From: Streptomyces bluensis
Lineage (GTDB): Bacteria; Actinomycetota; Actinomycetes; Streptomycetales; Streptomycetaceae
Reading direction: 5' to 3'
NCBI RefSeq assembly: GCF_014650715.1
Contig: NZ_BMVM01000006.1
Span: 310,001 to 374,000, forward strand
Length of the DNA stretch: 64,000 nucleotides
The translations under genes and the position numbers were made by a program. Positions 18,037 through 29,870 of the stretch are shown here, in pieces. The notes beneath the pieces were generated by a model that was not told where the DNA came from, ran no database searches, and saw only the letters and a program-made list of their open reading frames with translations. Position 1 is the first letter of the stretch. Every line of letters starts with the position of its first letter.

Positions 18037-19359
18037 TCAGGGCCGGTCGACCTCGGCCGGCAGGAAGGCGGCGGGCGACAAAGGCGCACCCCTCGGGGAC
18101 CTCGGCGCCGCGTCGGCCGCCCCAGCCGTTTCCGCCCCCGCCGTGTCCCCGTACCGGGCCCGGAGCTCCGACAGCACACCGAATGCCGCCGCGGTGAGGG
18201 GCACCGAGAGGAGCATGCCGAGGATCCCGGCGATCGAGGCGCCCGCCGTGAGAGCCAGCAGGATCGCCGCCGGGTGCATCTGCACCGTCCGGCTGTGGAT
18301 CATCGGCTGGAGCACGTTCCCCTCCAGGACCTGCACCGCCACGACCACGCCCAGCGCCCACAGCGCCGTCACGAGGCCGCGGTCCGCGAACGCGACCAGG
18401 ATGGCGACCGCGCCCGAGAGGAAGGCGCCCAGATACGGGATGTACGCGCCGACGAACACCAGCGCCCCGAGCCCCACGGCGCCCGGCACCTGAAGGATCA
18501 GCAGGCCGACCGCGATGCACACGCCGTCGATGAAGGCGATGAGCGTCGTGCCGCGCATGAAGCCCTCGATCGCCTGGAAGGCACGCCGGGCCATGACCTC
18601 GACGCTCTCGCCGGAGCCTCGCGGCGCGAGCGAGTGCAGTGCGGCGACCGCCCGGTCGGAGTCGCGCAGGAAGAAGAACATGAGCAGCAAGGCCAGAACG
18701 GCCATCGCGATGAACTCGCTGACGACGCCGACTCCGCTGAGCACCCCGGAGGCCGCGGTACCGCCGAACTTCGACAGCAGGCTTTTCGCGTTCCTGGCGA
18801 GGTCGTCCAGGGAGGTCCCGGCCACGCCGAACCGCTCACCGAGCGACTCCGCCGCGTTCCGCAGCGAGGAGATGATCTGGTCACCGGTGTCGATCAGGGC
18901 GGCCACCACGACGTACGCGGCCCCGCCCACGACCAGGACCACGGCGGCGCAGGTCAGCCCGGCGGCGAGGGACCTGCTGAACCTCATCGCGACCAGCCGC
19001 CGGTAGAACGGGCCCAGCAGCGCGGTGCCGAGCAGCGCGAGCAGGACCGGTGTGACGGCGGTCTGGAACGTGATGCACAGCCATACGCCCACGGAGACCA
19101 CACCGGTGACGAGGAGCGTGAGCGCGCTCCACCCGGCGATGCGCCGGGCGGGTCCCGGGAGGAAACCGCGGTGGTCGCCCGCTGCCGCCGGGCCGGCCGC
19201 ACCCGGCGTGCGCGTGCCGACGGGTGTGCCGAGGGGCGCGCCGGTGGTACGAATCGTCGTCCGCGTCCTGTGCAGGGGCGCTCCGCGTACCGGTCCGCCG
19301 CGACGGCCCGGCCGTCCCCCGCGGGTGCCTCGGCGGGGGACTCCCGTACCGCTGTTCAT
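18037..19359 (-). CDS. AI-2E-family membrane transporter
   Basis: This protein of about 440 residues has a cytoplasmic, Arg/Gly/Pro-rich N-terminus of about 75 residues, then seven to eight membrane segments. The AI-2E transporter (UPF0118/PerM) signatures are the central LLMFFFLRDSD loop, the GAYIPYLGAFLSGAVA motif and VLEGNVLQPMIHSRTVQMHP. Despite the family name most members export unknown solutes; some act as Na+/H+ antiporters. ATG 19359 is favoured over ATG 19368 because GGAG lies immediately before the latter, giving a proper nine-base spacing only to the former. It is a monocistronic unit with no functional link to the neighbouring glycosidases. Confidence 0.88.
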   Translation of the reverse strand: MNSGTGVPRRGTRGGRPGRRGGPVRGAPLHRTRTTIRTTGAPLGTPVGTRTPGAAGPAAAGDHRGFLPGPARRIAGWSALTLLVTGVVSVGVWLCITFQTAVTPVLLALLGTALLGPFYRRLVAMRFSRSLAAGLTCAAVVLVVGGAAYVVVAALIDTGDQIISSLRNAAESLGERFGVAGTSLDDLARNAKSLLSKFGGTAASGVLSGVGVVSEFIAMAVLALLLMFFFLRDSDRAVAALHSLAPRGSGESVEVMARRAFQAIEGFMRGTTLIAFIDGVCIAVGLLILQVPGAVGLGALVFVGAYIPYLGAFLSGAVAILVAFADRGLVTALWALGVVVAVQVLEGNVLQPMIHSRTVQMHPAAILLALTAGASIAGILGMLLSVPLTAAAFGVLSELRARYGDTAGAETAGAADAAPRSPRGAPLSPAAFLPAEVDRP

Positions 19360-19435
19360 GCTGTTCATCTCCGCTCGCGTGGCCGTGGCGCTCCAGCGTA
19401 GACGGGGCCCGTGAGCGGAGATTCGACGCGGGGGG

Positions 19436-21490
19436 CTACTCGGCTACCGGTTCGGTGATCGGCAGAACGGCCCCGTCCCGCAGGAACAGCGGGATGCGGT
19501 CCAGCGGGGCGTCCACGGTCACGGGCGCGCCGCCCTCGTACGACTCACCGGTCCACGCGTCCGTCCAGCGCGCCCCCGCCGGCAGGTACGCCGTCCGGGC
19601 GGTCGCACCCGCCGTCAGCACGGGCGCCACCAGCAGGTCGGCGCCGAAGAGGTACGCGTCGTCGACCGACCAGGCCGCATGGTCCTCGGGGAACTCCAGG
19701 AACAGCGGGCGCATCACCGGCAGGCCCTCCTCGTGGGCCTCCCGCATGACCTTCAGGACGTACGGCTTCAGGCGCTCCCGCAGCCGCAGATACGTCGCGA
19801 GGATCTCGTAGGCCTCCTCCCCGTACGACCAGACCTCGTTCGGGCCGCCGGTCATCTCCGGGCCGAGCGGCATGCCCGGCTCGCGGAAGCCGTGCAGGCG
19901 CATCAGCGGGGACAGCGCGCCGAACTGGAACCAGCGGACCATCACCTCGCGGTACTCCTTCTCGTCCGGATTGCCGCCGTGGAAGCCGCCGATGTCGGTG
20001 TTCCACCACGGGATGCCGGACAGGGCCGTGTTGAGGCCGGCCGCGATCTGGCGGCGCAGACTCGCGAAGTCCGTGGGGATGTCACCGGACCACAGGGCGG
20101 CGCCGTAGCGCTGACTGCCCGCCCACGCCGAACGGTTGAGGGTCACGATGTCGGTCTCCCCGGCGGCGAGCATGCCCTCGTGGAAGGTGCGGGCGTTCTC
20201 GCGCGGATACATGTTGCCGACCTCCAGGCCCGGACCCGCCCAGTAGCGCAGGTTCTCCTGGAAGCCCGGCTTGATCTCCGGTTCGCCGGCGTCCAGCCAG
20301 AAGGACGTGATGCCGTACGGCACCACGTAGTTGTCGCGCACGCGCGACCAGACGAACTCCCGGGCCCCGGGGTTCGTCGCGTCGTAGAAGGCGACCTGGA
20401 CGGTGGAGGCGACCTCCTTGTCGGGCCAGTCGGCGTGGGCCACCGGGCCGTACTGGGTGCCGATGAAGTAGCCGCGCTGCTCCATGACCGGGTGGTTCTC
20501 CGAGAGCGGGGACACCGAGGGCCACACGGACACGACCAGCTTGATGCCGAGCTCGTCCAGCTCGCGCACCATGGCCGCCGGGTCGGGCCACTCCTTCGGG
20601 TCGAACTTCCACTCGCCCAGGTGCGTCCAGTGGAAGAAGTCGCACACGATCACGTCGATGGGCAGCCCGCGCCGCTTGTACTCGCGTGCCACGGCGAGGA
20701 GTTCGTCCTGGGTGCGGTAGCGCAGCTTGCACTGCCAGAAGCCCGCCGCCCACTCGGGCAGCATCGGCGCCCGGCCCGTGACCGCGCTGTAGCGGCGCTG
20801 CGCGTCGGCCGGGCCGCCCGCCGTGATCCAGTAGTCGATCTGCCGGGCCGAGTCCGCCACCCAGCGCGTGCCGTTGCCCGCGAGCTCCACCCGGCCGATC
20901 GCCGGGTTGTTCCACAGCAGCGTGTAGCCGCGGCTGGAGGTGAGCACGGGGATGCCGACCTCGGCGTTGCGCTGGACCAGGTCGAGGACCAGGCCCTTCT
21001 GGTCGAGCCGTCCGTGCTGGTGCTGCCCGAGGCCGTACAGCTTCTCGTCGTCGTACGCGGTGAAGCGCTGCTCCAGGCGGTGGTAGCCGTTGCCGACGGC
21101 GGTGTAGAGGCGCGGGCCCGGCCACCAGAAGTGGGCGCGCTCCTCCGCGAGGAGCTCGGCACCGTTGTCGGTGCGCACGAAGCGGAGCCCGCCCTCGGCG
21201 CTGACGTCGACGGTCAGCGCGCCGACGGTCAACTGCCCGTGTCCGTCCTCGATCTTGACCGTGCTCCCGGTGGCGGGCGGATCGTCGAGCAGGGCACCCG
21301 GCAGCCCGTCGAGGACCGGGCCGCCGAGGCGGGCCCGGACCCGGACCGCGTCGGGGCCCCAGGGTTCGATGAGGACGGTCTCCTGGCGGCCGCTCCACTC
21401 CAGGGCACCGTCCCGCTCGCGGAACGTGCCGACGGTGGGGGAGGACTGCGCGAGGCTGACCGGGGACGGGGTTTCGGCAGGCTGGTTCAC
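19436..21490 (-). CDS. GH31 alpha-glycosidase, alpha-xylosidase-like
   Basis: This 684-residue protein has an N-terminal beta-sandwich, then a TIM barrel with nucleophile D400 in FWLDAGEPE and acid/base D470 in WSGDI. PWWNTDIGGF and MRLHGFREPG are also GH31 landmarks. The LDAGEPE form of the nucleophile loop and the VCDFFHW motif resemble alpha-xylosidases more than plain alpha-glucosidases, but this is inference. There is no signal peptide. The GTG start has AGGAG eight bases upstream. It follows the LacI gene at 21706 on the same strand across a tandem-repeat spacer, so it probably belongs to the regulon marked by TCGAAGCGCTTCGA. Confidence 0.88.
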   Translation of the reverse strand: MNQPAETPSPVSLAQSSPTVGTFRERDGALEWSGRQETVLIEPWGPDAVRVRARLGGPVLDGLPGALLDDPPATGSTVKIEDGHGQLTVGALTVDVSAEGGLRFVRTDNGAELLAEERAHFWWPGPRLYTAVGNGYHRLEQRFTAYDDEKLYGLGQHQHGRLDQKGLVLDLVQRNAEVGIPVLTSSRGYTLLWNNPAIGRVELAGNGTRWVADSARQIDYWITAGGPADAQRRYSAVTGRAPMLPEWAAGFWQCKLRYRTQDELLAVAREYKRRGLPIDVIVCDFFHWTHLGEWKFDPKEWPDPAAMVRELDELGIKLVVSVWPSVSPLSENHPVMEQRGYFIGTQYGPVAHADWPDKEVASTVQVAFYDATNPGAREFVWSRVRDNYVVPYGITSFWLDAGEPEIKPGFQENLRYWAGPGLEVGNMYPRENARTFHEGMLAAGETDIVTLNRSAWAGSQRYGAALWSGDIPTDFASLRRQIAAGLNTALSGIPWWNTDIGGFHGGNPDEKEYREVMVRWFQFGALSPLMRLHGFREPGMPLGPEMTGGPNEVWSYGEEAYEILATYLRLRERLKPYVLKVMREAHEEGLPVMRPLFLEFPEDHAAWSVDDAYLFGADLLVAPVLTAGATARTAYLPAGARWTDAWTGESYEGGAPVTVDAPLDRIPLFLRDGAVLPITEPVAE

Positions 21491-21630
21491 GACGGGGGCT
21501 CCTGACGAAGTGCAGACAGGGGGGCGCCGGCCAGGGACGGGGCAGGGCCGGCGAACGGGAAGCGGTGAACGAAACGGGAGGCGCTGATCGGGCGAAGGTG
21601 CTGACGGAACGGGAGGCGCTGATCGGCGGA

Positions 21631-21704
21631 GAAGGCGAGGAAGGCGAGGAAGGCGGGGAAGGCGGGGAAGGCGGGGAAGGCGGGGAAGTGCGGGGAAGTG
21701 CGGG
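21631..21704 (-). repeat. 9-10 bp tandem repeat between lacI and GH31 genes
   Basis: Six copies of a 9-bp unit (GAAGGCGRG) at 21631-21684 are followed by two 10-bp copies (GAAGTGCGGG) up to the base before the lacI stop codon. A 17-bp direct repeat flanks it (near 21578 and 21609). The transcript would be pyrimidine-rich here. The function is unknown. Confidence 0.8.
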
Positions 21705-21705
21705 G

Positions 21706-22719
21706 TCAGCCGGCGGACGGCACCGGCCCGGTGCTGGCCCGCACCGTCAACTCCGGTGCCAGCAGCACGACTTCGTCCGTGCCGTGCCCGTCCAGCTTCG
21801 CGACCAGGTGCTCCACCGCGCGCCGGCCCATCTCCTGGGCCGGTATGGCGACCGAGGTGAGCCGCAGGGACGCCTGGGTGGCGACCTGGTCCGGGCAGAT
21901 GGCGATCACGGACACGTCCTCGGGCACGGCGCGCCCCTGCTGGCGCAACAGCGCGAGCAGGGGCGCGACCGCGGACTCGTTCTGCACGACGAAGCCCGTG
22001 GTGCCCGGACGCTCGTCGAAGATCCGGGCGAGGGTCACGGCCATCACGTCGTACCCGCCCTCGCAGGGCCGGTGCAGCATGCGCAGCCCCAGCTCCCGCG
22101 AGCGGTTCCGCAGCCCGTCGAGCGTGCGCTCGGCGAAACCGGTGTGCCGCTCGTAGACGGCGGGCGCCTCACCGATGACGGCGATGTCCCGGTGACCGAG
22201 CAGGGCCAGGTGCTCGGCGCACAGCGCACCCGTCGCGGTGAAGTCGAGATCGACGCAGGTCAGTCCGGCGGTATCGGCGGGCAGACCGATGAGCACCGAC
22301 GGCTGGCCCGACTGCCGCAGCAACGGCAGCCGCTCGTCGTCGAGCTCCACGTCCATCAGGATCATCGCGTCGGCGAGCCCGCTGCCCGTGACGCGCCGGA
22401 CCGCGTCGGGGCCCTCCTCGCCGGTGAGCAGCAGCACGTCGTACCCGTGGATGCGGGCCGTGGTCGCCACCGCGATGGCGATCTCCATCATCACGGGCAC
22501 GTACATGTCCGTACGGAGCGGGACCATCAGCGCGATGATGTTGGACCGGCTGCTCGCCAGGGCCCGGGCCCCCGCGTTCGGGTGGTAGCCGAGCTCCTGG
22601 ATGCTCCGCTCGACCCGCTGCCGGGTGCCCGCGGAGATCGACCGCTTGCCGCTGAGGACATAGCTCACCGTGCTCGCCGAGACTCCGGCGTGCTGGGCGA
22701 CCTCGGCGAGGGTGACCAT
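21706..22719 (-). CDS. LacI-family transcriptional repressor (module 1)
   Basis: This 337-residue repressor has the helix-turn-helix at the extreme N-terminus (VTLAEVAQHAGVSASTVSYV) and hinge (SKR-type GKRSISAGTRQRV), followed by a sugar-sensing domain. ATG 22719 is chosen because the helix-turn-helix starts right there and GGAG lies upstream; the frame extends 34 codons further, through an operator, which is unlikely to be coding. Palindromes at 22739-22752 and 22826-22843 indicate autoregulation, and identical sites at 552 and 756 indicate control of the distant GH3 and transport genes. The effector is probably a product of the GH31/GH42/GH3 pathway. Confidence 0.92.
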   Translation of the reverse strand: MVTLAEVAQHAGVSASTVSYVLSGKRSISAGTRQRVERSIQELGYHPNAGARALASSRSNIIALMVPLRTDMYVPVMMEIAIAVATTARIHGYDVLLLTGEEGPDAVRRVTGSGLADAMILMDVELDDERLPLLRQSGQPSVLIGLPADTAGLTCVDLDFTATGALCAEHLALLGHRDIAVIGEAPAVYERHTGFAERTLDGLRNRSRELGLRMLHRPCEGGYDVMAVTLARIFDERPGTTGFVVQNESAVAPLLALLRQQGRAVPEDVSVIAICPDQVATQASLRLTSVAIPAQEMGRRAVEHLVAKLDGHGTDEVVLLAPELTVRASTGPVPSAG

Positions 22720-22738
22720 CCAGCTCTCCAGGGGTGGT

Positions 22739-22752
22739 GTGAAGCGCTTCGA
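22739..22752. promoter_or_regulatory. Operator half-conserved copy upstream of lacI
   Basis: The core GAAGCGCTTC (22741-22750) is perfect, with GA conserved on the right flank only. It ends about 20 bp upstream of the lacI start codon, within the expected 5' leader or promoter, so it is suited to autorepression. Confidence 0.68.
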
Positions 22753-22825
22753 CAGTGCGCGCTGCGGGCAATGACGAGTGAGGGTGGCTTGACAGTAGCT
22801 TGACGGTGAGTGGGTGTCCATAGGT

Positions 22826-22843
22826 TGTCGAAGCGCTTCGACA
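22826..22843. promoter_or_regulatory. Operator TGTCGAAGCGCTTCGACA
   Basis: This is the longest version of the palindrome, perfect over 18 bp. It is about 107 bp upstream of the lacI start and 163 bp upstream of the acyl-CoA dehydrogenase start. Its centre is 89 bp from the other copy. It may serve lacI alone or also affect the divergent gene. Confidence 0.75.
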
Positions 22844-23005
22844 GGGACTTTCCGTGGGCCCCCTGCCTACCACGAGCGGCCCGTGGGCGCGGCCGGTCGC
22901 CGTGCCAGGACTGGTGAGGCTGCCCGGAATCGGGTACATACGATCGAGTAGCACCGGTCAGTAAGGACCTGTCCCAAGATCCCTATTCGCGGCGAGGTGA
23001 GCCTC

Positions 23006-24955
23006 ATGTCCGCAGCACCCGCATCCCCTTCCCCCCGACCCGCTGTGACCGAGCGCGAGGCCCGCCAGGTGGCGGAGGCCGCCCGTGAGCAGGACTGGCG
23101 CAAGCCCAGCTTCGCCAAGGAGCTCTTCCTCGGCCGTTTCCGGCTCGACCTGATCCACCCCCACCCGATGCCCGCCGACGAGGACGCGCAGCGCGGCGAG
23201 GAGTTCCTCGCGAAGCTGCGTGACTTCTGCGAGACGAAGATCGACTCGTCCGTCATCGAGCGCGACGCACAGATCCCCGACGCCGTCATCGACGGGCTCA
23301 AGGAACTCGGCGCCCTCGGCATGAAGATCGACACGAAGTACGGCGGCCTCGGCCTCACCCAGGTGTACTACAACAAGGCGCTCGGCCTCGTCGGCTCCGC
23401 GAGCCCCGCGGTCGGCGCCCTGCTCTCCGCGCATCAGTCGATCGGCGTACCGCAGCCGCTGAAGTTGTTCGGCACCCAGGAGCAGAAGGACACGTTCCTG
23501 CCGCGCTGCGCCCGCACCGACATCTCCGCCTTCCTGCTGACCGAGCCGGACGTGGGCTCGGACCCGGCCCGCCTCGCCACGACGGCCGTACCGGACGGGG
23601 ACGACTACGTCCTCGACGGGGTGAAGCTGTGGACCACCAACGGCGTCGTCGCCGACCTCCTCGTCGTCATGGCCCGCGTACCGAAGTCCGAGGGCCACAA
23701 GGGCGGGATCACCGCCTTCGTCGTCGAGGCCGCCTCCGAGGGCATCACCGTCGAGAACCGCAACGCCTTCATGGGCCTGCGCGGCCTGGAGAACGGCGTG
23801 ACCCGCTTCCACCAGGTCCGCGTCCCGGCCGCGAACCGCATCGGTCCCGAGGGCGCCGGCCTGAAGATCGCCCTCACCACGCTGAACACCGGCCGGCTCT
23901 CCCTGCCCGCCATGTGCGTCGGCGCCGGCAAGTGGTGCCTGAAGATCGCCCGCGAGTGGTCGGGCGCCCGCGAGCAGTGGGGCAAGCCGGTCGCGCTGCA
24001 CGAGGCGGTCGGCTCGAAGATCGCCTTCATCGCCGCCACGACCTTCGCGCTGGAGGCGGTCGTGGACCTGTCCTCACAGATGGCCGACGAGGACCGCAAC
24101 GACATCCGCATCGAGGCCGCCCTCGCCAAGCTGTACGGCTCCGAGATGGGCTGGCTGATGGCCGACGAACTGGTCCAGATCCGCGGCGGCCGCGGCTTCG
24201 AGACCGCCGAGTCGCTGATGGCCCGCGGCGAGCGCGGCGTCCCGGCCGAGCAGATGCTGCGCGACCTGCGCATCAACCGCATCTTCGAGGGCTCCACCGA
24301 GATCATGCACCTGCTGATCGCCCGTGAGGCCGTCGACGCCCACCTGTCCGTGGCGGGCGACCTCATCGACCCGGAGAAGTCCCTCTCCGACAAGGCGAAA
24401 GCGGGCGCGAACGCCGGCGTGTTCTACGCCAAGTGGCTGCCCAAGCTGGTCGCGGGCGCGGGCCAGCTCCCGCGCGCGTACGGCGACTTCGCCCCCGAGG
24501 GCCACATCGACCTCTCCGGCCACCTGCGTTACGTCGAGCGCGGCGCCCGCAAGCTGGCCCGCTCCACCTTCTACGCCATGTCCCGCTGGCAGGGCCGGAT
24601 GGAGACCAAGCAGGGCTTCCTGGGCCGGATCGTCGACATCGGCGCCGAACTGTTCGCGATGAGCGCGGCCTGCGTGCGTGCCGAGCACCTGCGCACCAGG
24701 GGCGACCACGGCCGCGAGGCCTACCAGCTCGCCGACGCCTTCTGCCGCCAGGCCCGCATCCGCGTCGACGAACTCTTCGCCCACCTGTGGACCAACACCG
24801 ACGACCTGGACCGCAAGGTCGTCAAGGGCGTCCTCGCGGGCACCTACGAGTGGCTGGAACAGGGCGTGATCGACCCGTCCGGCGAGGGCCCGTGGATCGC
24901 CGACGCGACACCCGGACCCTCCCGCCGGGAAAACGTCCACCGCCCCATCCGCTGA
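23006..24955 (+). CDS. Acyl-CoA dehydrogenase, long form
   Basis: This 649-residue flavoenzyme oxidises acyl-CoA at the alpha-beta bond. The family blocks are visible: an N-terminal helical domain, the FAD-binding loop FLLTEPDVGSDPA, GVKLWTTNG, the GLRGLENGV loop, QIRGGRGFE and the late FEGSTEIMHLLIAREAV. A C-terminal helical extension of about 180 residues makes it longer than the usual 380-residue enzymes and resembles the VLCAD/ACAD9 group. ATG 23006 is preferred to GTG 22997 because GAGGTGA lies five bases before it. Its neighbours give no pathway clue. It has its own promoter region in 22850-22990. Confidence 0.9.
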   Translation: MSAAPASPSPRPAVTEREARQVAEAAREQDWRKPSFAKELFLGRFRLDLIHPHPMPADEDAQRGEEFLAKLRDFCETKIDSSVIERDAQIPDAVIDGLKELGALGMKIDTKYGGLGLTQVYYNKALGLVGSASPAVGALLSAHQSIGVPQPLKLFGTQEQKDTFLPRCARTDISAFLLTEPDVGSDPARLATTAVPDGDDYVLDGVKLWTTNGVVADLLVVMARVPKSEGHKGGITAFVVEAASEGITVENRNAFMGLRGLENGVTRFHQVRVPAANRIGPEGAGLKIALTTLNTGRLSLPAMCVGAGKWCLKIAREWSGAREQWGKPVALHEAVGSKIAFIAATTFALEAVVDLSSQMADEDRNDIRIEAALAKLYGSEMGWLMADELVQIRGGRGFETAESLMARGERGVPAEQMLRDLRINRIFEGSTEIMHLLIAREAVDAHLSVAGDLIDPEKSLSDKAKAGANAGVFYAKWLPKLVAGAGQLPRAYGDFAPEGHIDLSGHLRYVERGARKLARSTFYAMSRWQGRMETKQGFLGRIVDIGAELFAMSAACVRAEHLRTRGDHGREAYQLADAFCRQARIRVDELFAHLWTNTDDLDRKVVKGVLAGTYEWLEQGVIDPSGEGPWIADATPGPSRRENVHRPIR

Positions 24956-25097
24956 AACACCCCGTCGCTTCGGACTCCCCGTGCCCCGCCCCTCGATATT
25001 CCTCCCGGGAATTCACTGCCGTCCCCGTCGTCATTCCGCTGCTTGCCGCTCGAAAATCTCGCGTCAACAATGGACGGAAGGCGAACGGGGACGACAG

Positions 25098-25727
25098 ATG
25101 CGCCATGGAATCAATGGAATCGGGGACAGTCACGCCCTTTCCGTCCAGCTGACGTACGCCCGGCGCGAGGCCTGGGGGTATCTCCTTCAGACGGATCGCG
25201 TACGGGCACTGAGGGCGGTCCGGGACGACGTGCTGCCCATGGCGGAGAAGCTGCGCATGGCGGACCCGGAGTCCTTCGAGACCCACCGGGACGCCCTGGC
25301 CGTGCTGCTCAACGAGTGCGCGCTGGCCGTCGTCGACGCGGCGACGAGGCCGCCCCTGACCGGCTTCGACGCCGTACACGTGCGCAGGATCGACCCGCGG
25401 GACGTGGACGCGCTGCTGGGCGCCGGGCGACCGGGCGAGCGCCCGGTGATCCAGCAGCTCTTCCGCTGCGCGCTCGACGTGGTCAAGGACCCCGTGCTGC
25501 GCGAGGTGATCACGGCGAACCAGCAGAGCGTCCGCATTCTCCAGCGGGCGAACCACTGGATCGGGATGCTCATGGACGCCATGGACCCGGACGTCATGGA
25601 CGCGGATGCCATGGGCGCAGACGCCACGACCACGGACACAATGGACGTGGTGGACGTCAGGGAAGACGTCACGCACACGGCAGCAAGGGAAACGGAATCC
25701 GGGATTTCACCGGAACGGAACATGTGA
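25098..25727 (+). CDS. Uncharacterised protein with Met/Asp-rich tail, upstream of secA-like gene
   Basis: No family is recognised in this 209-residue protein. Residues 1-160 look alpha-helical and soluble, with a conserved-looking core (YARREAWGYLLQTDRVRALR and LFRCALDVVKDPVLREVI). From about residue 158 there is a low-complexity stretch repeating Met-Asp-Ala/Val units, mirrored by a DNA repeat around 25575-25660. The ATG at 25098 has only a weak GGGG upstream; the reading frame is open earlier. It ends 31 bp before the SecA-family gene and probably forms an operon with it, so a role with that ATPase is possible but unproven. Confidence 0.6.
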   Translation: MRHGINGIGDSHALSVQLTYARREAWGYLLQTDRVRALRAVRDDVLPMAEKLRMADPESFETHRDALAVLLNECALAVVDAATRPPLTGFDAVHVRRIDPRDVDALLGAGRPGERPVIQQLFRCALDVVKDPVLREVITANQQSVRILQRANHWIGMLMDAMDPDVMDADAMGADATTTDTMDVVDVREDVTHTAARETESGISPERNM

Positions 25728-25758
25728 TTCTTTCTCGTGGTACTTGGGGGTTCGGACA

Positions 25759-28509
<2,751 letters not shown>

Positions 28510-28604
28510 GGGAAGGGGAGCGGTACGTGTCACCCGGACCCGTCCAGCCCGTCGCAGGCGCCCGCGCTGTCCGGCCGGGCGCCGTATGCGGCCACAATGG
28601 GGGG

Positions 28605-29870
28605 ATGACCGACAGTCCAGCCCCTCTCGCCGATCCGCATCTCGTCTTCGATCCCGTCGCCGGGGTCCGGGACGTCGTCGTCCTCGGATCGACCGGTTCG
28701 ATCGGCACCCAGGCCATCGACCTCGTCCTGCGCAACCCGGACAGGTTCCGCGTCACCGGTCTCCTGGCCGCCGGAGGGAGGGTGGGGCTGCTGGCAGAGC
28801 AGGCGTACCGGCTACGGGTCCGGACCGTCGGCGTCGCCCGCGAGGACGCCGTCCCCGCGCTGAAGGAGGCCCTGAGACAGCAGTACGGCACCGAGCCGCT
28901 CCCCGAGATCCTCGCGGGCCCGGACGCCGCCACCCAGCTCGCCGCCTCCCCCTGCCACACCGTGCTCAACGGCATCACCGGCTCCATCGGCCTCGCACCC
29001 ACCCTGGCCGCCCTGGAGGCGGGCCGCACCCTCGCGCTCGCCAACAAGGAGTCGCTCATCGTCGGCGGCCCGCTGGTGAAGGCGCTGGCCAAGCCGGGCC
29101 AGATCATCCCGGTCGACTCCGAGCACGCCGCCCTGTTCCAGGCCCTCGCCGCCGGCACCCGGGCCGATGTGCGCAAGCTGGTCGTCACCGCGTCCGGCGG
29201 CCCGTTCCGGGGCCGTACGAAGGCCGAACTGGCGAACGTCACCCCGGCGGACGCCCTCGCGCACCCGACCTGGGCCATGGGACCGGTGATCACCGTGAAC
29301 TCGGCGACGCTCGTCAACAAGGGCCTCGAAGTCATCGAGGCGCACCTGCTGTACGACATTCCCTTCGAACGCATTGAGGTGGTCGTGCATCCGCAGTCGT
29401 ATGTCCACTCGATGGTTGAGTTCACGGACGGATCAACACTGGCCCAGGCGACGCCCCCCGATATGCGCGGGCCGATCGCCATCGGCCTCGGCTGGCCGGA
29501 GCGCGTCCCCGACGCCGCCCCCGCCTTCGACTGGAGCAAGGCGTCCACCTGGGAGTTCTTCCCCCTCGACACCGAGGCGTTCCCCTCTGTCGGGCTCGCC
29601 CGACACGTCGGACAGCTCGCGGGCACGGCCCCGGCGGTGTTCAATGCCGCCAACGAGGAATGTGTCGACGCGTTCCTGAACGGCACCCTGCCGTTCAACG
29701 CGATCATGGACACGGTCACCCGGGTCGTCGAGGAACACGGCACACCCGGAACGGGAACCTCCCTGACCGTGGCGGACGTCCTCGCGGCCGAGACCTGGGC
29801 GCGTGCCCGGGCCCGGGAACTGACCAAGGCCACCTCGACCGAGCGGACCACCGCGGAGGCGCGTGCATGA
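28605..29870 (+). CDS. dxr: 1-deoxy-D-xylulose 5-phosphate reductoisomerase
   Basis: Dxr converts 1-deoxy-D-xylulose 5-phosphate to MEP with NADPH, the committed step of the MEP isoprenoid pathway. The 421-residue protein shows the NADPH loop GSTGSIGTQAI, the substrate/metal motif PVDSEHAALFQ, the active-site ASGGPFRG loop and HPTWAMG. ATG 28605 has a run of G just upstream. Its stop overlaps the rseP start (ATGA), and ispG of the same pathway follows, the usual actinobacterial order. Confidence 0.97.
   Translation: MTDSPAPLADPHLVFDPVAGVRDVVVLGSTGSIGTQAIDLVLRNPDRFRVTGLLAAGGRVGLLAEQAYRLRVRTVGVAREDAVPALKEALRQQYGTEPLPEILAGPDAATQLAASPCHTVLNGITGSIGLAPTLAALEAGRTLALANKESLIVGGPLVKALAKPGQIIPVDSEHAALFQALAAGTRADVRKLVVTASGGPFRGRTKAELANVTPADALAHPTWAMGPVITVNSATLVNKGLEVIEAHLLYDIPFERIEVVVHPQSYVHSMVEFTDGSTLAQATPPDMRGPIAIGLGWPERVPDAAPAFDWSKASTWEFFPLDTEAFPSVGLARHVGQLAGTAPAVFNAANEECVDAFLNGTLPFNAIMDTVTRVVEEHGTPGTGTSLTVADVLAAETWARARARELTKATSTERTTAEARA

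Noticed and set aside
22720..22821. Extended N-terminus of the LacI gene
   Set aside because: It would translate an operator, and the helix-turn-helix begins at ATG 22719 with its own ribosome site.
22789..22826. TTGACA/TTGACG boxes as a promoter for the acyl-CoA dehydrogenase under LacI control
   Set aside because: Spacing to the only TANNNT box is 15 bp or 26 bp, so no convincing promoter could be defined.
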